A stretch of 64,000 bases of DNA from an uncultured archaeon. Lineage in GTDB: Archaea; Thermoproteota; EX4484-205; JAAOZP01. The translations under genes were made by a program, and so were the position numbers. The stretch is taken from NCBI GenBank assembly GCA_938045545.1, contig CALIBN010000010.1, positions 1-64,000 of the forward strand, written 5' to 3'. Below are positions 32,653 through 41,838 of the stretch, piece by piece. The notes below the pieces were generated by a model that saw only the letters and a list, made by a program, of their open reading frames with translations, had not been told where the DNA came from and ran no database searches. Positions within the stretch are counted from its first letter, which is position 1. Each line of letters opens with the position of its first letter.

Positions 32653-34001
32653 TAATTGTAAACCTTAACCTTGAGAACACGGGGCTCGAATTGAAATGGC
32701 TCTGCGAGAAGCTTGCTGAAAAAGCTTCGCAGGAATTATTGATCATAGTTGAGCCACGCGAGGAGATCCTTAGGGTTTTAACCGAGGCTGCTGCTTCACG
32801 CATGAGCGAGGAGGAGGCTTTAGCAAAGCTAGCCGGCGAGCTTAACGACCTGGTGAAAGGGATTCCCGGAGACCTTAGGATAAGCGTTGAAGCCGAGCTT
32901 GTTGAAAGCTTGAACAGGATCGTTGAATACCTGCATGCTGAGAAGAAGGCTGGCGGTGCAACGCCTAGGGGGCTACCCGTAATGCTAAACCTGCTCGGAA
33001 ACACTGTTGCCAAAGTCGTTTCAAGCCATTTTAACGCGCTTGGCGTCGACGCTAAATGGGTTACAGCCGGACAGGCTGGATTCACGCTCGTAGAGGACTA
33101 TGAACCGCCTTGGAGCCATTACGTGAGCCTTGTTAACCCGGATAAGTTGAAAAGCGTTTCAAAAGGGGTTCTCATAGTTTCCGGAAGGTCTTGCGTCGAC
33201 CCTGAAGGCGGCGAAGCCTCGCTTAAAAAAGGGATGGGTAGCGTAGTGTCAATACTTGCTGCCAGCGAGCTGAGAATTGGAGAGGTTTATGTCCCTAAGG
33301 CTAACGGCGGCGTCTACACAGCCGACCCCTGGACTACGGACAAGGCAAGAATCGTCCCCAGCCTATCCTACTCTGAGGCACTGGAGCTTTCAAGGCTTGG
33401 AGAATGGGTTGTAAGCCCCCAGGCTGTTGAGCTTGCTGAGGAGCTGGGAGTAAGAATAATAGTTTCAAGCATACAGGATCCTTTCAAAGAATGCACGACG
33501 ATAGGCTTTGAGAAGGCTGTTGAGAAACAGATAGTTAAGGCTGTAGCGATGATACCGGGCATGAGTATTTTAACTGTGGAGGGGGCGGCTATGGCTGGGA
33601 CCCCGGGCGTGGCTTCAGCCATACTTGGAGAGGTTGCGAAAAGAGGAGTAAGCGTATCCATGATAAGCCAGGATGCTTCAGAAATCGGCATAACCATGCT
33701 CGTCAAAGACAAGGATTTAGATATGGCTTTGAAAGGCTTGAGGGAGGGATTCAGCAGACAGAGGCTTATTAAAAGGATTAGGATGCAGAGGGGTGTTGCA
33801 GTAATATCCGCCGTCGGGGAGGGCATGAGGGGAACGAGGGGTGTTGCAGCCAGAATATTCTCTGCTGTCGCCGAAGCAGGGGTTAATGTTCTAGCCATTG
33901 CTCAAGGCTCGTCTGAGACAAGCATATCTTTCGCAGTGTCTATGGAGGACGCTGAGAAAGCTGTTAAAGCGGTTCACGACAAGGTTATAGTTGGAGTTTA
34001 G
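32649..34001 (+). CDS. Aspartokinase-like protein with degenerate catalytic site and two ACT domains
   Basis: 450 residues. The fold is aspartokinase (GGVYTADPWTTDKARIVPSLSYSEALELSRLG; VVSPQAVELAEELGV), but the N-terminal KFGG phosphate loop is absent, the GRGGSD loop reads GRSCVDPEGGEAS, and the TDVDG position reads PKANGG. Both C-terminal ACT domains are intact (AAMAGTPGVASAILGEVAKR; MRGTRGVAARIFSAVAEAGV). I infer an inactive, amino-acid-sensing partner of the adjacent homoserine dehydrogenase or of the active LysC at 16355-17575. TTG start in a TTGA overlap with hom. Confidence 0.8.
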   Translation: MIIVNLNLENTGLELKWLCEKLAEKASQELLIIVEPREEILRVLTEAAASRMSEEEALAKLAGELNDLVKGIPGDLRISVEAELVESLNRIVEYLHAEKKAGGATPRGLPVMLNLLGNTVAKVVSSHFNALGVDAKWVTAGQAGFTLVEDYEPPWSHYVSLVNPDKLKSVSKGVLIVSGRSCVDPEGGEASLKKGMGSVVSILAASELRIGEVYVPKANGGVYTADPWTTDKARIVPSLSYSEALELSRLGEWVVSPQAVELAEELGVRIIVSSIQDPFKECTTIGFEKAVEKQIVKAVAMIPGMSILTVEGAAMAGTPGVASAILGEVAKRGVSVSMISQDASEIGITMLVKDKDLDMALKGLREGFSRQRLIKRIRMQRGVAVISAVGEGMRGTRGVAARIFSAVAEAGVNVLAIAQGSSETSISFAVSMEDAEKAVKAVHDKVIVGV

Positions 34002-34044
34002 CCTTCTCCGCGGACAACATCAGGTTTAAGCATCTACGTTCTCC

Positions 34045-34722
34045 CTATTTTTTTCCGCTTGAGGCGCGGCGTCTAAGCTCTTTCTCAACATACCTGCCCC
34101 TGCTTCCTATCTCTCTAAGCCTCTCCTCAACCCTTGCGGCGGATTCTCCAGCCGAAGCCCTGTAGCCTTCGAGGAAAAGCTTCATCAGTTTTTCAGAATC
34201 CTGAAGAGGGGTCAGACTTGAGAAAAGCGTGTAAACATCCTCAGCCTTCTTCTCAACCTCGTTTGAAAACTCTCCGAGGCCGAAATCTATCAGTGTCAGC
34301 CTGGTCTCTGAGACTAGCACGTTTGAAAACGTTAAGTCGCCATGAACAATCCCTGCGGAGTGAAGCCTTCCAACCGCATCCCCAAGCATATGGATTAGGG
34401 TTGCAAAAATGCTTGAGCTCTGCATGCTCCTTAGACTCTGGCTTCCAGCATAGCTCATTATTATCCAACCCTCGACAGGGTTCACATGGTAGACGAAAGG
34501 AGTGTTCACTCCAGCCTTCTTAGCCGAGCTCAGGAGCGATGCTTCTCTAACTGTTCTCGAACGCCTTATAAAATCGTCGAGCTCCCTAACCCTGTAGCCC
34601 TTAGAAAGCCTGGTTTTCACAACAACCTCTCTGCCGAGCCATTTGCAGAGGTCTACAATTGCCTCTGCACCTTGGTAGAGGGTTTTAATTCGAGTACAAC
34701 CCTGGGGGAGGAGACTTAACAT
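34045..34722 (-). CDS. bud32: KEOPS kinase Bud32
   Basis: 225 residues from ATG 34722. Small RIO/PRPK-like kinase: QGAEAIVDLCKWLGREVVVKTRLSKGYR with the ATP Lys, EASLLSSAKKAGVNTPFVY, GRLHSAGIVHGDLTFSNVLV (catalytic loop) and LIDFGLGEF (DFG). With Kae1 it forms the t6A-modifying KEOPS core. Overlaps the end of kae1 by 38 nt. A longer frame to 34809 is open but adds non-family sequence. Confidence 0.92.
   Translation of the reverse strand: MLSLLPQGCTRIKTLYQGAEAIVDLCKWLGREVVVKTRLSKGYRVRELDDFIRRSRTVREASLLSSAKKAGVNTPFVYHVNPVEGWIIMSYAGSQSLRSMQSSSIFATLIHMLGDAVGRLHSAGIVHGDLTFSNVLVSETRLTLIDFGLGEFSNEVEKKAEDVYTLFSSLTPLQDSEKLMKLFLEGYRASAGESAARVEERLREIGSRGRYVEKELRRRASSGKK
34046..34056 (+). terminator. 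Possible T-run terminator after the thr operon
   Basis: CCTATTTTTTTCC about 50 nt after the aspartokinase-like stop gives a seven-T run on the plus strand, the usual form of an archaeal intrinsic terminator. It overlaps the 3' end of the convergent bud32. Confidence 0.35.
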
Positions 34723-35686
34723 CACTAAGCCTCCATCTCGGTTTAACAAAAGACTCTTCAACCCTGAGGGACTCTCCCAGCCTGTACTGCACGATTCCTT
34801 CCCAAGCAATCATGACGCCGTTGTCAGCGTAATATTCAACAGGATAATCTAGGAATACAGCTTTTCTCTCCCTACACATTTGCCCAGCCATCTCCCTAAG
34901 CCTCCGGTTGGCGCCCACGCCACCGGCTATTATGAACTCGTTGAGTCCAAGCATCGCCATAGCCCTCTCCGAAACCTCTATCAGCATTGAGAAAGCGGTT
35001 TCCTGAAGCGAGAAGCAGAGATCTTCAACCGGCTCCTTTCCAACGAGGCTTTCAAGCATGGTGAGCATTCCAGAGAACGACACGTTCATGCCTTTAACAC
35101 TGTAAGGCAGCTTTATCAGCCTGCTCGACTTTGAAGCCAGCTCCATAACTCTCGGACCACCTGGGAACCCGAGGCCGGCTTTCCTAGCAAAAGCGTCGAT
35201 AAGGTTTCCAACAGCAATGTCCTCAGTCTCCCCGAGAACCACATATCTTCCCTCAGAAGTATGAATAACCTGCGTGTTCCCTCCGGAAACATAGAGTGCA
35301 ACCGGGTTAGCAGCCTTTGTTAAAACCCTCGCGATCTCTACGTGTGCAGCAGCATGGTTAACCCCCACTAGAGGTTTTCCAAGCTTCATAGCAATCATTC
35401 TTGCTAGGGCGGCTCCAACCCTTAAACACGGCCCCAAGCCTGGGCCGCGTGAAAAGGAAACCAGGTCTATGTCTTCAACACTGATTTTAGACAAAGCCTC
35501 CTGAAGAGCACTAGATGCGTTCTGAAGATGATGCTTCGCAGCTTCGCTCGGATGTATTCCGCCTGACGAAGGCCGGTAAACCCTGCGAACGTCGCAAAGA
35601 GCCTCGAAAGGAGGATGCTTCACGACACCTATGCCGAAAGTGTGGGCAGTGGATTCAACGCCGATGCACGTGAGACGCTCCTCCAC
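34685..35686 (-). CDS. kae1: tRNA threonylcarbamoyladenosine synthase Kae1
   Basis: 333 residues from GTG 35686. ASKHA fold; metal-binding HAAAHVEIARV (two His) near residue 110, GVESTAHTFGIGVV at the start, YVSGGNTQVI, and IIAGGVGANRRLREM near the end. Catalytic subunit of t6A37 synthesis; Pcc1 and Bud32 are also in this window (Cgi121 was not found). Downstream of the S24e-S27ae genes, a conserved archaeal arrangement. Confidence 0.96.
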   Translation of the reverse strand: MEERLTCIGVESTAHTFGIGVVKHPPFEALCDVRRVYRPSSGGIHPSEAAKHHLQNASSALQEALSKISVEDIDLVSFSRGPGLGPCLRVGAALARMIAMKLGKPLVGVNHAAAHVEIARVLTKAANPVALYVSGGNTQVIHTSEGRYVVLGETEDIAVGNLIDAFARKAGLGFPGGPRVMELASKSSRLIKLPYSVKGMNVSFSGMLTMLESLVGKEPVEDLCFSLQETAFSMLIEVSERAMAMLGLNEFIIAGGVGANRRLREMAGQMCRERKAVFLDYPVEYYADNGVMIAWEGIVQYRLGESLRVEESFVKPRWRLSDVKSPPPGLYSN

Positions 35687-35703
35687 AGGCTAGACGCTCC
35701 CCC

Positions 35704-35865
35704 TCATCTTTGGAACTCGGTGTAGTTGCACGCGCCGCAGTGCCACCTGGGCTTTCCCTCCTTGTGGAACGCCATAACCCTGCCACACCTGGGGCACTTC
35801 CTATTCCTAAGCCTCACTGATGCCTTGCTCGCGTCAACCTCGTAGTATTTCACAGTGTCCTTCAT
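35704..35865 (-). CDS. rps27ae: 30S ribosomal protein S27ae (eS31)
   Basis: 53 residues. The zinc ribbon [20 protein letters not shown] continues with GACNYTEF, giving four Cys ligands; basic N-terminus with [18 protein letters not shown]. The ATG at 35865 overlaps the S24e stop (ATGA), and kae1 starts 17 nt after its stop. Confidence 0.93.
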   Translation of the reverse strand: MKDTVKYYEVDASKASVRLRNRKCPRCGRVMAFHKEGKPRWHCGACNYTEFQR

Positions 35866-36221
35866 CTCTTACCACCGGCTGCCTTAGCCTTCATCTCCAT
35901 CCTCATCTTCTTAATCTCCTCTTTCCTGCGCCTCTTCTCCTCCGGAGGCAGGTTTGCAACCCTGACGTGCATCGGTTCGATCCTAGCGTACTCCGGTGAA
36001 AAATAGATATGTGCCTCGCCGATCGATGATTGTCTCCCTGAAACGCTTTTAAGACTCCTAACGTAGACTGCTTCAAGGGATGCCCTTTTTAAGGCTGAAA
36101 CAGCCTCCCTGGCTTCAGCCATTGTGGGAGTCTTACCCCCGGGGTGCGGGATCTCGAACACTATCTCCACCCTCTTTAAAAGAGGATTGTCAACCTCTTT
36201 AAGTATCCTGATCTCCGTCAT
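35862..36221 (-). CDS. rps24e: 30S ribosomal protein S24e (eS24)
   Basis: 119 residues from ATG 36221 ([17 protein letters not shown]). [21 protein letters not shown] and the basic tail ([18 protein letters not shown]) are typical. A GTG at 36236 would add five residues. Followed by S27ae with an ATGA overlap. The 175 nt upstream (to 36410) hold no gene. Confidence 0.95.
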   Translation of the reverse strand: MTEIRILKEVDNPLLKRVEIVFEIPHPGGKTPTMAEAREAVSALKRASLEAVYVRSLKSVSGRQSSIGEAHIYFSPEYARIEPMHVRVANLPPEEKRRRKEEIKKMRMEMKAKAAGGKR

Positions 36222-36410
36222 TTGACTGTGCTTCACTAGGGTGGTCAGGCTTTAAACATTACTGTAGACTGCACGAGCAGTGTTAGGAGTGGAAACCCTA
36301 TGGAAGCCGGGAAAATGCAAGCCCCCGCATGCGTTAACAAGGCTTGGAGCACAGTGTCTTAACGGCAGCCGGCTATACGCAGGATTAGCTACAACACTGT
36401 TAGAGCAAGG

Positions 36411-36908
36411 CTAGCCACATGTTTTCATCGTTCCAACGATTTCCAAGACCGTTTTTTTAGAAGACTCGTTGACCTCTATCGCTACCACGCCCTCTCCCGG
36501 CTGCCCGTATACTACGATGGAGCCGTGGGGTGCTGTTTCTACAGCTACGAGCGTAAGAAGATCCTCCTCGCCTTCAACAAGTATAGTCGATGGCTGTGAG
36601 TCGAGAGCCTGTTTAAAGACCTTCCAAGATTCCTTAGATATTGTCCCCGGTGGATTGACCAGTCTTAAAACCATCCTCCCCTGCTGGAAGCGCTCAACAC
36701 TATGGGTGTATGCCCGCAGGGTTTTCCCGTCAACCACGCAGACACCCGGTTTGAAACCCATGTCTAAGAGGCGTTGTGAAACAACGTCACCGACAGAGAT
36801 TACAATTCCGCTGAACCCTTTTAACATCTTTCTCAACCCTTCTGTATCGAGCAGAGCACCCAGCGGCCTTTTAACGATCCTTCTAGTTTCCTCCGAAGCT
36901 TTTAACAC
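36411..36908 (-). CDS. GTP-dependent dephospho-CoA kinase (DUF359 family)
   Basis: 165 residues. The DUF359 signature is clear: VISVGDVVSQRLLDMGFKPG, VVDGKTLR, NPPGTISKESW, VEGEEDLLTLVAV and YGQPGEGVVAIEV. This family was shown in Thermococcus kodakarensis to phosphorylate dephospho-CoA with GTP, the last CoA step in archaea. GTG start two bases after the Spt4 stop, as in the conserved aIF2 gamma-Rpo7-Spt4-DPCK string. Confidence 0.93.
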   Translation of the reverse strand: MLKASEETRRIVKRPLGALLDTEGLRKMLKGFSGIVISVGDVVSQRLLDMGFKPGVCVVDGKTLRAYTHSVERFQQGRMVLRLVNPPGTISKESWKVFKQALDSQPSTILVEGEEDLLTLVAVETAPHGSIVVYGQPGEGVVAIEVNESSKKTVLEIVGTMKTCG

Positions 36909-36910
36909 GC

Positions 36911-37096
36911 TTATCTCAGCCTCACCGCGTACCTTCCAGGAACCCTTGCCCCAATGAGTTTAGCTATTGAAGAAGCCTCAGGGTTGAAAACCAGGACTTC
37001 GCCGCTCCACTCCTGCGTGAACTCCTCACCGCCACAGTTTGGACACTTAGGCGAATCACTTATCATTTTACAGTTTAAACACGCTTTGAGGGGCAT
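36911..37096 (-). CDS. spt4: Transcription elongation factor Spt4 (RpoE'')
   Basis: 61 residues. Zinc ribbon of ACLNCKM and SPKCPNCGG (C-X2-C, C-X2-C) followed by a short beta sheet (WSGEVLVFNPEASSIAKLIG). Forms the processivity factor with Spt5. ATG overlaps the rpo7 stop by one base. Confidence 0.95.
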   Translation of the reverse strand: MPLKACLNCKMISDSPKCPNCGGEEFTQEWSGEVLVFNPEASSIAKLIGARVPGRYAVRLR

Positions 37097-37677
37097 TAAG
37101 CCTTAGCCTCCTGCTTAGGCTTCTCCCCAGCCAGCTTCCTAATGTCCTCCTCAATCCACTCGCTCTTCCCTAGGAATGGCTGTCTGGCGGTTAGCCCAAT
37201 CTTGTCAGTCATGGCTCCCCTGCCTATTGACACTGCGGCTACCCTAGCCCTAACCCAATCGTTTTTCTGAATTATCCTCTTGGTCTGTCTACCCACCAAG
37301 ATCCCCTGGGAACTGTTGTAATCCATGTAGTCATCGGTTATCTGGCTCACATGCATCAAAGCGTCGGTCGTAACAAGCCTCACGAAGACTCCGAACTCCT
37401 CTACCTCAACAACCCTTCCTTCAACAACCTCGTTAACCTCAGGATAGTAGGAGAGCACCTTCACCTTAACCTTGTGGTAACTATGGCCGTCTCCGGGGGA
37501 TATCTGGCCCACTGGGTTGAACTCATAGTCAACGAGGAGAATTATGTAGCCGATTCCCTCTATAACCATACCTTCATATCTGTCTTTAAGAACGTTCTTG
37601 AAAATCTCGGCCACGGGATCCCCGAGCCTGGAGGGGGGAACCTTAACCACGTCTTCAAGCTCGATTATCTTGAATAA
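37096..37677 (-). CDS. rpo7: RNA polymerase subunit Rpo7 (RpoE'), probable TTA start
   Basis: Stalk subunit of archaeal RNA polymerase. From GTG 37650 the protein reads VVKVPPSRLGDP, but the conserved N-terminus FKIIELEDV is encoded in frame just upstream and is closed by a TGA at 37681-37683 with no ATG, GTG or TTG between. The natural N-terminus coincides with a TTA codon at 37675-37677, six bases after GAGGTGA, a strong Shine-Dalgarno. The S1-type OB domain (VVEGRVVEVEEFGVFVRL, MHVSQITDDYM) is intact. I annotate the TTA start (193 residues); GTG 37650 is the conventional fallback. Confidence 0.85.
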   Translation of the reverse strand, partial: LFKIIELEDVVKVPPSRLGDPVAEIFKNVLKDRYEGMVIEGIGYIILLVDYEFNPVGQISPGDGHSYHKVKVKVLSYYPEVNEVVEGRVVEVEEFGVFVRLVTTDALMHVSQITDDYMDYNSSQGILVGRQTKRIIQKNDWVRARVAAVSIGRGAMTDKIGLTARQPFLGKSEWIEEDIRKLAGEKPKQEAKA

Positions 37678-37683
37678 CCCTCA

Positions 37684-38070
37684 TCACCTCTTTTCGAACC
37701 ATCCTTTCCCCACTATCCTTCTTCCCCCGGAAGGATAGAAAACAGGTATACCCAAGGTCCTAAGCCTCCTGCTTAAAGTTCTGTCGCCTGTTGCCACAGC
37801 CGCTTTATAAGTTTTTGCAAGGTAGACGAGTGCATCGTCGCAACCCATCCCAGTTGGAAGCAGGATTCTGAAACCGCTTGCAACAGATAGGGCTAGCCTA
37901 GCCATACCTGAAACCTTAGGTCCATCCGTGCTTAGTCTTCTAAGCTCCACAAGCGTTTCGAAAGGCACTAGAAACAGCACCCTACCTTGGGTTAAACCAG
38001 TTATCCCGTTTACGAAATCGATCCCTGTTTCGAAGGGAGCCAGCAGGGCGCTGGAGTCCAGGAGCACCAT
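37684..38070 (-). CDS. PIN-domain protein (Fcf1/Utp24-like)
   Basis: 128 residues from ATG 38070. PIN acids in VLLDSSALLAPFE, FETLVELRRLS, GCDDALVYLA and ATGDRTLSRRL. Encoded between aIF2 gamma and Rpo7 in many archaea, where it is thought to be a ribosome-biogenesis RNase rather than a toxin; no antitoxin precedes it. The ATG shares one base with the aIF2 gamma stop (TGATG). Confidence 0.85.
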   Translation of the reverse strand: MVLLDSSALLAPFETGIDFVNGITGLTQGRVLFLVPFETLVELRRLSTDGPKVSGMARLALSVASGFRILLPTGMGCDDALVYLAKTYKAAVATGDRTLSRRLRTLGIPVFYPSGGRRIVGKGWFEKR

Positions 38071-39365
38071 CAACCAACAAGCACACCGTGGCCAATAAGC
38101 CTCCAACGCCTCTCTACAAGCCTGCTTACAGCAACCCTCTGACCCTTCTCGGCGCAAACAGGCATCTTAAGGCTCAGGGTGATCCTGTTATCCTTCACGT
38201 CCTTCACTACGGCCTGTGTTAAAGCTGAACCAACATTAATGTTTAAAACTTCCCCAACCCGGATGGGCTCCGCCTTCACAAGGCCCCTAACGCCCACAAC
38301 TCTTTCAAACATGCTGTACTCTAGAGTAATGCTTCGTGTAACGGGCGGTAACGTGCCAGGCTTGCCGGCAAGGTTTCCAACCAGCATGTCGTTCTTAGTT
38401 AGAGAAGGATCGAGGGTTGTTCCGATCCCTACGAGGCCACCGCTTCTAACACTTTCGACAAAAACGTTGTCGAAGCCCACTGAAACCACCTCGGCAATAA
38501 GCGGTATGGTTTCAACAGTATCATCCTTCTTAACCCTGAGGCCGGGCAGTATTTCAATCTCGTCGCCAACCCTTATCTCCCCCCTGATAATCGAGCCGCC
38601 CAGTATTCCGCCGCGCATATCCCTGACTGGAGTGCCAGGCCTGTTAACGTCGAAAGACCTTATAACGATCATCCTCGGCGGAGAGCCGAGGTCGAAAACC
38701 GGTGTCGGAACCTCTTTCTGAATAACGTAGAGCAGCACGTCTACGTTAACCTTGTGCTGCGCGGACATAGGTATTATGGTAGCGTTGGCAAACGTTGTTT
38801 CAGAAAGAAAACTCTTAATCTCCTCTAGGTTTTTCAACGCCCTCTCCCTTGAAACTATGTCGATCTTATTCTGGACGACGATCAGCCTCTTAATGCCCAT
38901 TATCTCAGCAGCCAGGAGATGCTCATAGGTCTGGGGTTGCGGGCAAACCTCATCCGCGCCGATCACCAGTATCGCGGCATCCATTACGGCTGCGCCGCTC
39001 AGCATGGTTGTCATAAGTATCTCGTGACCAGGCGAGTCCACGAAGCTTATCTTCCTCTGGAAGACAGCCTCGGAGCCACATGAGCATCTTGGGGTTGTCA
39101 CAAAGTTGTATGGCGGTGGACACTTCGGACATTGGAAAACGCTGAAGTTAGCGTAGCCAAGCTTTATTGTTATACCTCTTTTCAGCTCATCACTGTGTTT
39201 AGCGGTCCAGACACCGGTAATGGCTTGGACGAGAGTGGTCTTCCCATGATCCACATGACCCAGAGTTCCTAAATTCAGACATGGTTGAATACGTTTATAA
39301 TTATCTATTTCTATACCAGAACCGTGAACGACCGTCATTCTCGCGGACTCGGCTGGCTGCGACAT
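38070..39365 (-). CDS. aif2g: Translation initiation factor 2 gamma
   Basis: 431 residues. GTPase motifs GHVDHGKTTLVQAITG, DSPGHEILMTTML and NKID; a zinc knuckle CPKC with CSCG; the RGITIKLGYA switch. Delivers initiator Met-tRNA to the small subunit with the alpha and beta subunits (not in this window). ATG at 39365 heads the operon through PIN, Rpo7, Spt4 and DPCK. Confidence 0.97.
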   Translation of the reverse strand: MSQPAESARMTVVHGSGIEIDNYKRIQPCLNLGTLGHVDHGKTTLVQAITGVWTAKHSDELKRGITIKLGYANFSVFQCPKCPPPYNFVTTPRCSCGSEAVFQRKISFVDSPGHEILMTTMLSGAAVMDAAILVIGADEVCPQPQTYEHLLAAEIMGIKRLIVVQNKIDIVSRERALKNLEEIKSFLSETTFANATIIPMSAQHKVNVDVLLYVIQKEVPTPVFDLGSPPRMIVIRSFDVNRPGTPVRDMRGGILGGSIIRGEIRVGDEIEILPGLRVKKDDTVETIPLIAEVVSVGFDNVFVESVRSGGLVGIGTTLDPSLTKNDMLVGNLAGKPGTLPPVTRSITLEYSMFERVVGVRGLVKAEPIRVGEVLNINVGSALTQAVVKDVKDNRITLSLKMPVCAEKGQRVAVSRLVERRWRLIGHGVLVG

Positions 39366-39457
39366 ATTTCTAACTCACTGTAGACGGTGCAGGCCTATTT
39401 ATAATCTTTAAAGACGAATTTCCACACGGGTCTTGGTACGCTTATAATCCTCGCTTT

Positions 39458-39802
39458 TCAAGCGTCCCCTGTGATTATCTTCATGTTAATCTGGTAGATC
39501 TCTTCGGAAATCTGGTTTCCCCTAACCAGCATTTTCCTCCTTGTTTCGCCGACGACCGTCTTCCTCTTAACCCAGATCTCCTTTTTAACACCGCCTTGGA
39601 CAGAGGGGACCATCGGTATGCCGGACCTATCCGACCCCCCTGTTATCATCAGCTTAACCCCAGGCTTACCGGCGAGAGAACCGTCTACAATACTCCCTAT
39701 CTTTAAGCCGAGCAGGGGGACAGCGTTGCTCCCCTCCAGCTTAACAGACTCTGTTTTACCGCTCTTAGGGTCGGAGATGCATAGCTTGAATTCAGGCGGC
39801 AT
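39458..39802 (-). CDS. rps6e: 30S ribosomal protein S6e (eS6)
   Basis: 114 residues; FKLCISDPKSGKTESVKLEG, GLKIGSIVDG, LMITGGSDRSGIPMVPSVQG and RKTVVGETRRKMLVRGN are diagnostic. Archaeal short form. ATG at 39802; in many archaea it precedes aIF2 gamma, as here. Confidence 0.96.
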   Translation of the reverse strand: MPPEFKLCISDPKSGKTESVKLEGSNAVPLLGLKIGSIVDGSLAGKPGVKLMITGGSDRSGIPMVPSVQGGVKKEIWVKRKTVVGETRRKMLVRGNQISEEIYQINMKIITGDA

Positions 39803-39904
39803 GTAGCAGTATGTTTGTTAAACCAGTATTAAAACATTACCTAAGGCTGGAGGCCTATAAGGTTTAAAAACACGTTTAAGTATAAACTTGTCAGGGTTTT
39901 GAAG

Positions 39905-41698
39905 CTATAAACCGTAGAACGGGTTCTCCTTCTTCTTAAGCCTGGCCACTTCCTCCAAAGCCTGAAGATAATGGAGCTCCAACTGATCCTTGAAAACCCT
40001 GTTTATCAGGGAAGCATCGTTACTCGGCACGTCGACGAGAAGAACATCATCCTCCCTTAGGTTCCTGCCCACTATTCCCTCGGGTATGGAGATTGCAACC
40101 TCCTCCCCAGCCTCAGCCTTGGGAATACTTTTACCCTCTTTCTGAATCTGCTCAATCACCCCTATTTTCTCACCTTCACTGTTGATCAAAGGGTAACCCG
40201 GCTTTATGCAACCCGCCTCAACCTTAACACCGACTATAGCTGGCTTACTCCTTCTAAAAACATATGCCGGCAGGATTCTAATCCTGCCCGGGAGAATAAG
40301 TTGCTCAAGCTGCATGCTTGCTTCTCTCTGCTTCTCCCGCCTACGCCACTCTGAAAACTCTTCGATCAGCCTGTAGATGATTCTGCCCTGGAAAACCGGG
40401 ACGTTCCTCCTCCTAGCCTCCTCAACAGCTTCAGGCATTAGTCTAACGTTGAATGCTAGCAGAACCCTGAGCGTCGGGTCCTTTGAGGAAATAGATGCTT
40501 CAATAACGTCCCTCTCTGAAACAGGCCCCAGGTCTCCAAGCCTGACTGGAATACTTCTTTTCTCAAGCTCCCCCACTATGGCCTCTAGAGAGCCGAGCGT
40601 ATCTGCTTTAACAACAACACCCTCCTCGCCGCTTTTAATCCTTATCGACTCCACTTCAGACTTGATTTTTTCAACAGCCTCCTCGATATTCCCGGAGGCA
40701 ACTGTAAGCGGGGAGCCTGGGAGAGCATCCTCCAGGTTTGGCGCAACAATTTTAACCCCCGCGGAGGGCCTGACCTCATCAACCTGGTTAAACCTGTCCC
40801 TCGGATCCCTCATCTCGTCGAGAGGCTTAGGCATGAGCAGGGCCCTAACCCTGGTGACAATCGGCTTGTTCAGCCCCATCAGCACAATAGTGTCATTACT
40901 TCTCAGCACACCGTCGAAGATAACGGCGTTGACAGTAGTACCCATCCCCGTCTCCTCAACAACCTCGAGCACAACGCCCCTAGCAGGACCCTCTGTGTAT
41001 TCGAGGCCGCTTATCAGAAACTGTTGGACGAGGCCTATTAAGACAGCTATAAGCTCCGAGACTCCTTCTCCTGTTAACGCGCTAACAGGCACTATGGCAA
41101 CATTCCTCCTGAAGTCCGTCAGCCTGTCGAACCTGTCTGACCTGAAGCCCATTGTTGAAAGATCCCCGATTATCCTGTAGAGATGCTCGTCTAGGCTACG
41201 CTTAACCCTGTCATCCTGCTTGGAGAGTGATTGAAGCACGCTTAAAACCCCTTGAGGTCTCCACCCCGGAAGAAGGTCAACCTTATTGGCCGCGATTAAA
41301 AATGGGGTTCTCCTAGCTCTAAGGATGTCTAGGGACTCTACAGTCTGGGGCTCAACTCCCTTAACCAGGTCTATCACGAGAATTGCGAAGTCAGCGATGG
41401 ACCCTCCTCTCCTCCTAAGGTTTACGAAAGCCTCGTGCCCAGGCGTATCGATGAAAAGTATGCCTGGAACCCTGAGCTTTTCCTCAAGCCTTATGTTAAG
41501 CGTTTTCGCAACCCTAACTATTACTTCAGCTGGAATCAGGCTTGCCCCGACGTGTTGAGTGATGCCACCGGCCTCCCTCATCGCGACGAAGGTGCCTCGT
41601 ATCTTATCTAGTAGAGATGTCTTTCCACTGTCAACGTGTCCTAGCACAACCACGATAGGCTCCCTAACACTCATTTGCTTACCGCACCCTCGAGACAT
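39905..41698 (-). CDS. infB: Translation initiation factor 5B (IF-2 homologue)
   Basis: 597 residues. G motifs VLGHVDSGKTSLLDKI, DTPGHEAFV and NKVD, with switch GGITQHVGAS; then domain II (VNAVIFDGVLRSNDTIVL), domain III (VVKADTLGSLEAIVGELE) and domain IV (RIRILPAYVFRRSKPAIVGV). Promotes subunit joining. ATG 41698; ATG 41674 is a second candidate. Confidence 0.97.
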   Translation of the reverse strand: MSRGCGKQMSVREPIVVVLGHVDSGKTSLLDKIRGTFVAMREAGGITQHVGASLIPAEVIVRVAKTLNIRLEEKLRVPGILFIDTPGHEAFVNLRRRGGSIADFAILVIDLVKGVEPQTVESLDILRARRTPFLIAANKVDLLPGWRPQGVLSVLQSLSKQDDRVKRSLDEHLYRIIGDLSTMGFRSDRFDRLTDFRRNVAIVPVSALTGEGVSELIAVLIGLVQQFLISGLEYTEGPARGVVLEVVEETGMGTTVNAVIFDGVLRSNDTIVLMGLNKPIVTRVRALLMPKPLDEMRDPRDRFNQVDEVRPSAGVKIVAPNLEDALPGSPLTVASGNIEEAVEKIKSEVESIRIKSGEEGVVVKADTLGSLEAIVGELEKRSIPVRLGDLGPVSERDVIEASISSKDPTLRVLLAFNVRLMPEAVEEARRRNVPVFQGRIIYRLIEEFSEWRRREKQREASMQLEQLILPGRIRILPAYVFRRSKPAIVGVKVEAGCIKPGYPLINSEGEKIGVIEQIQKEGKSIPKAEAGEEVAISIPEGIVGRNLREDDVLLVDVPSNDASLINRVFKDQLELHYLQALEEVARLKKKENPFYGL

Positions 41699-41838
41699 TG
41701 TCGGCGCAGGAGTATTAATCTCTATCTACCGTTTCAGCGTAATAGAAAACCGGTTTTGAAAAACACGGGTAGGCCGGCAAAACCGCAGTATTAGTCTTAA
41801 ATGTCCGATATGGTTGTTCGAAGCGTTGACAAAGCCTG

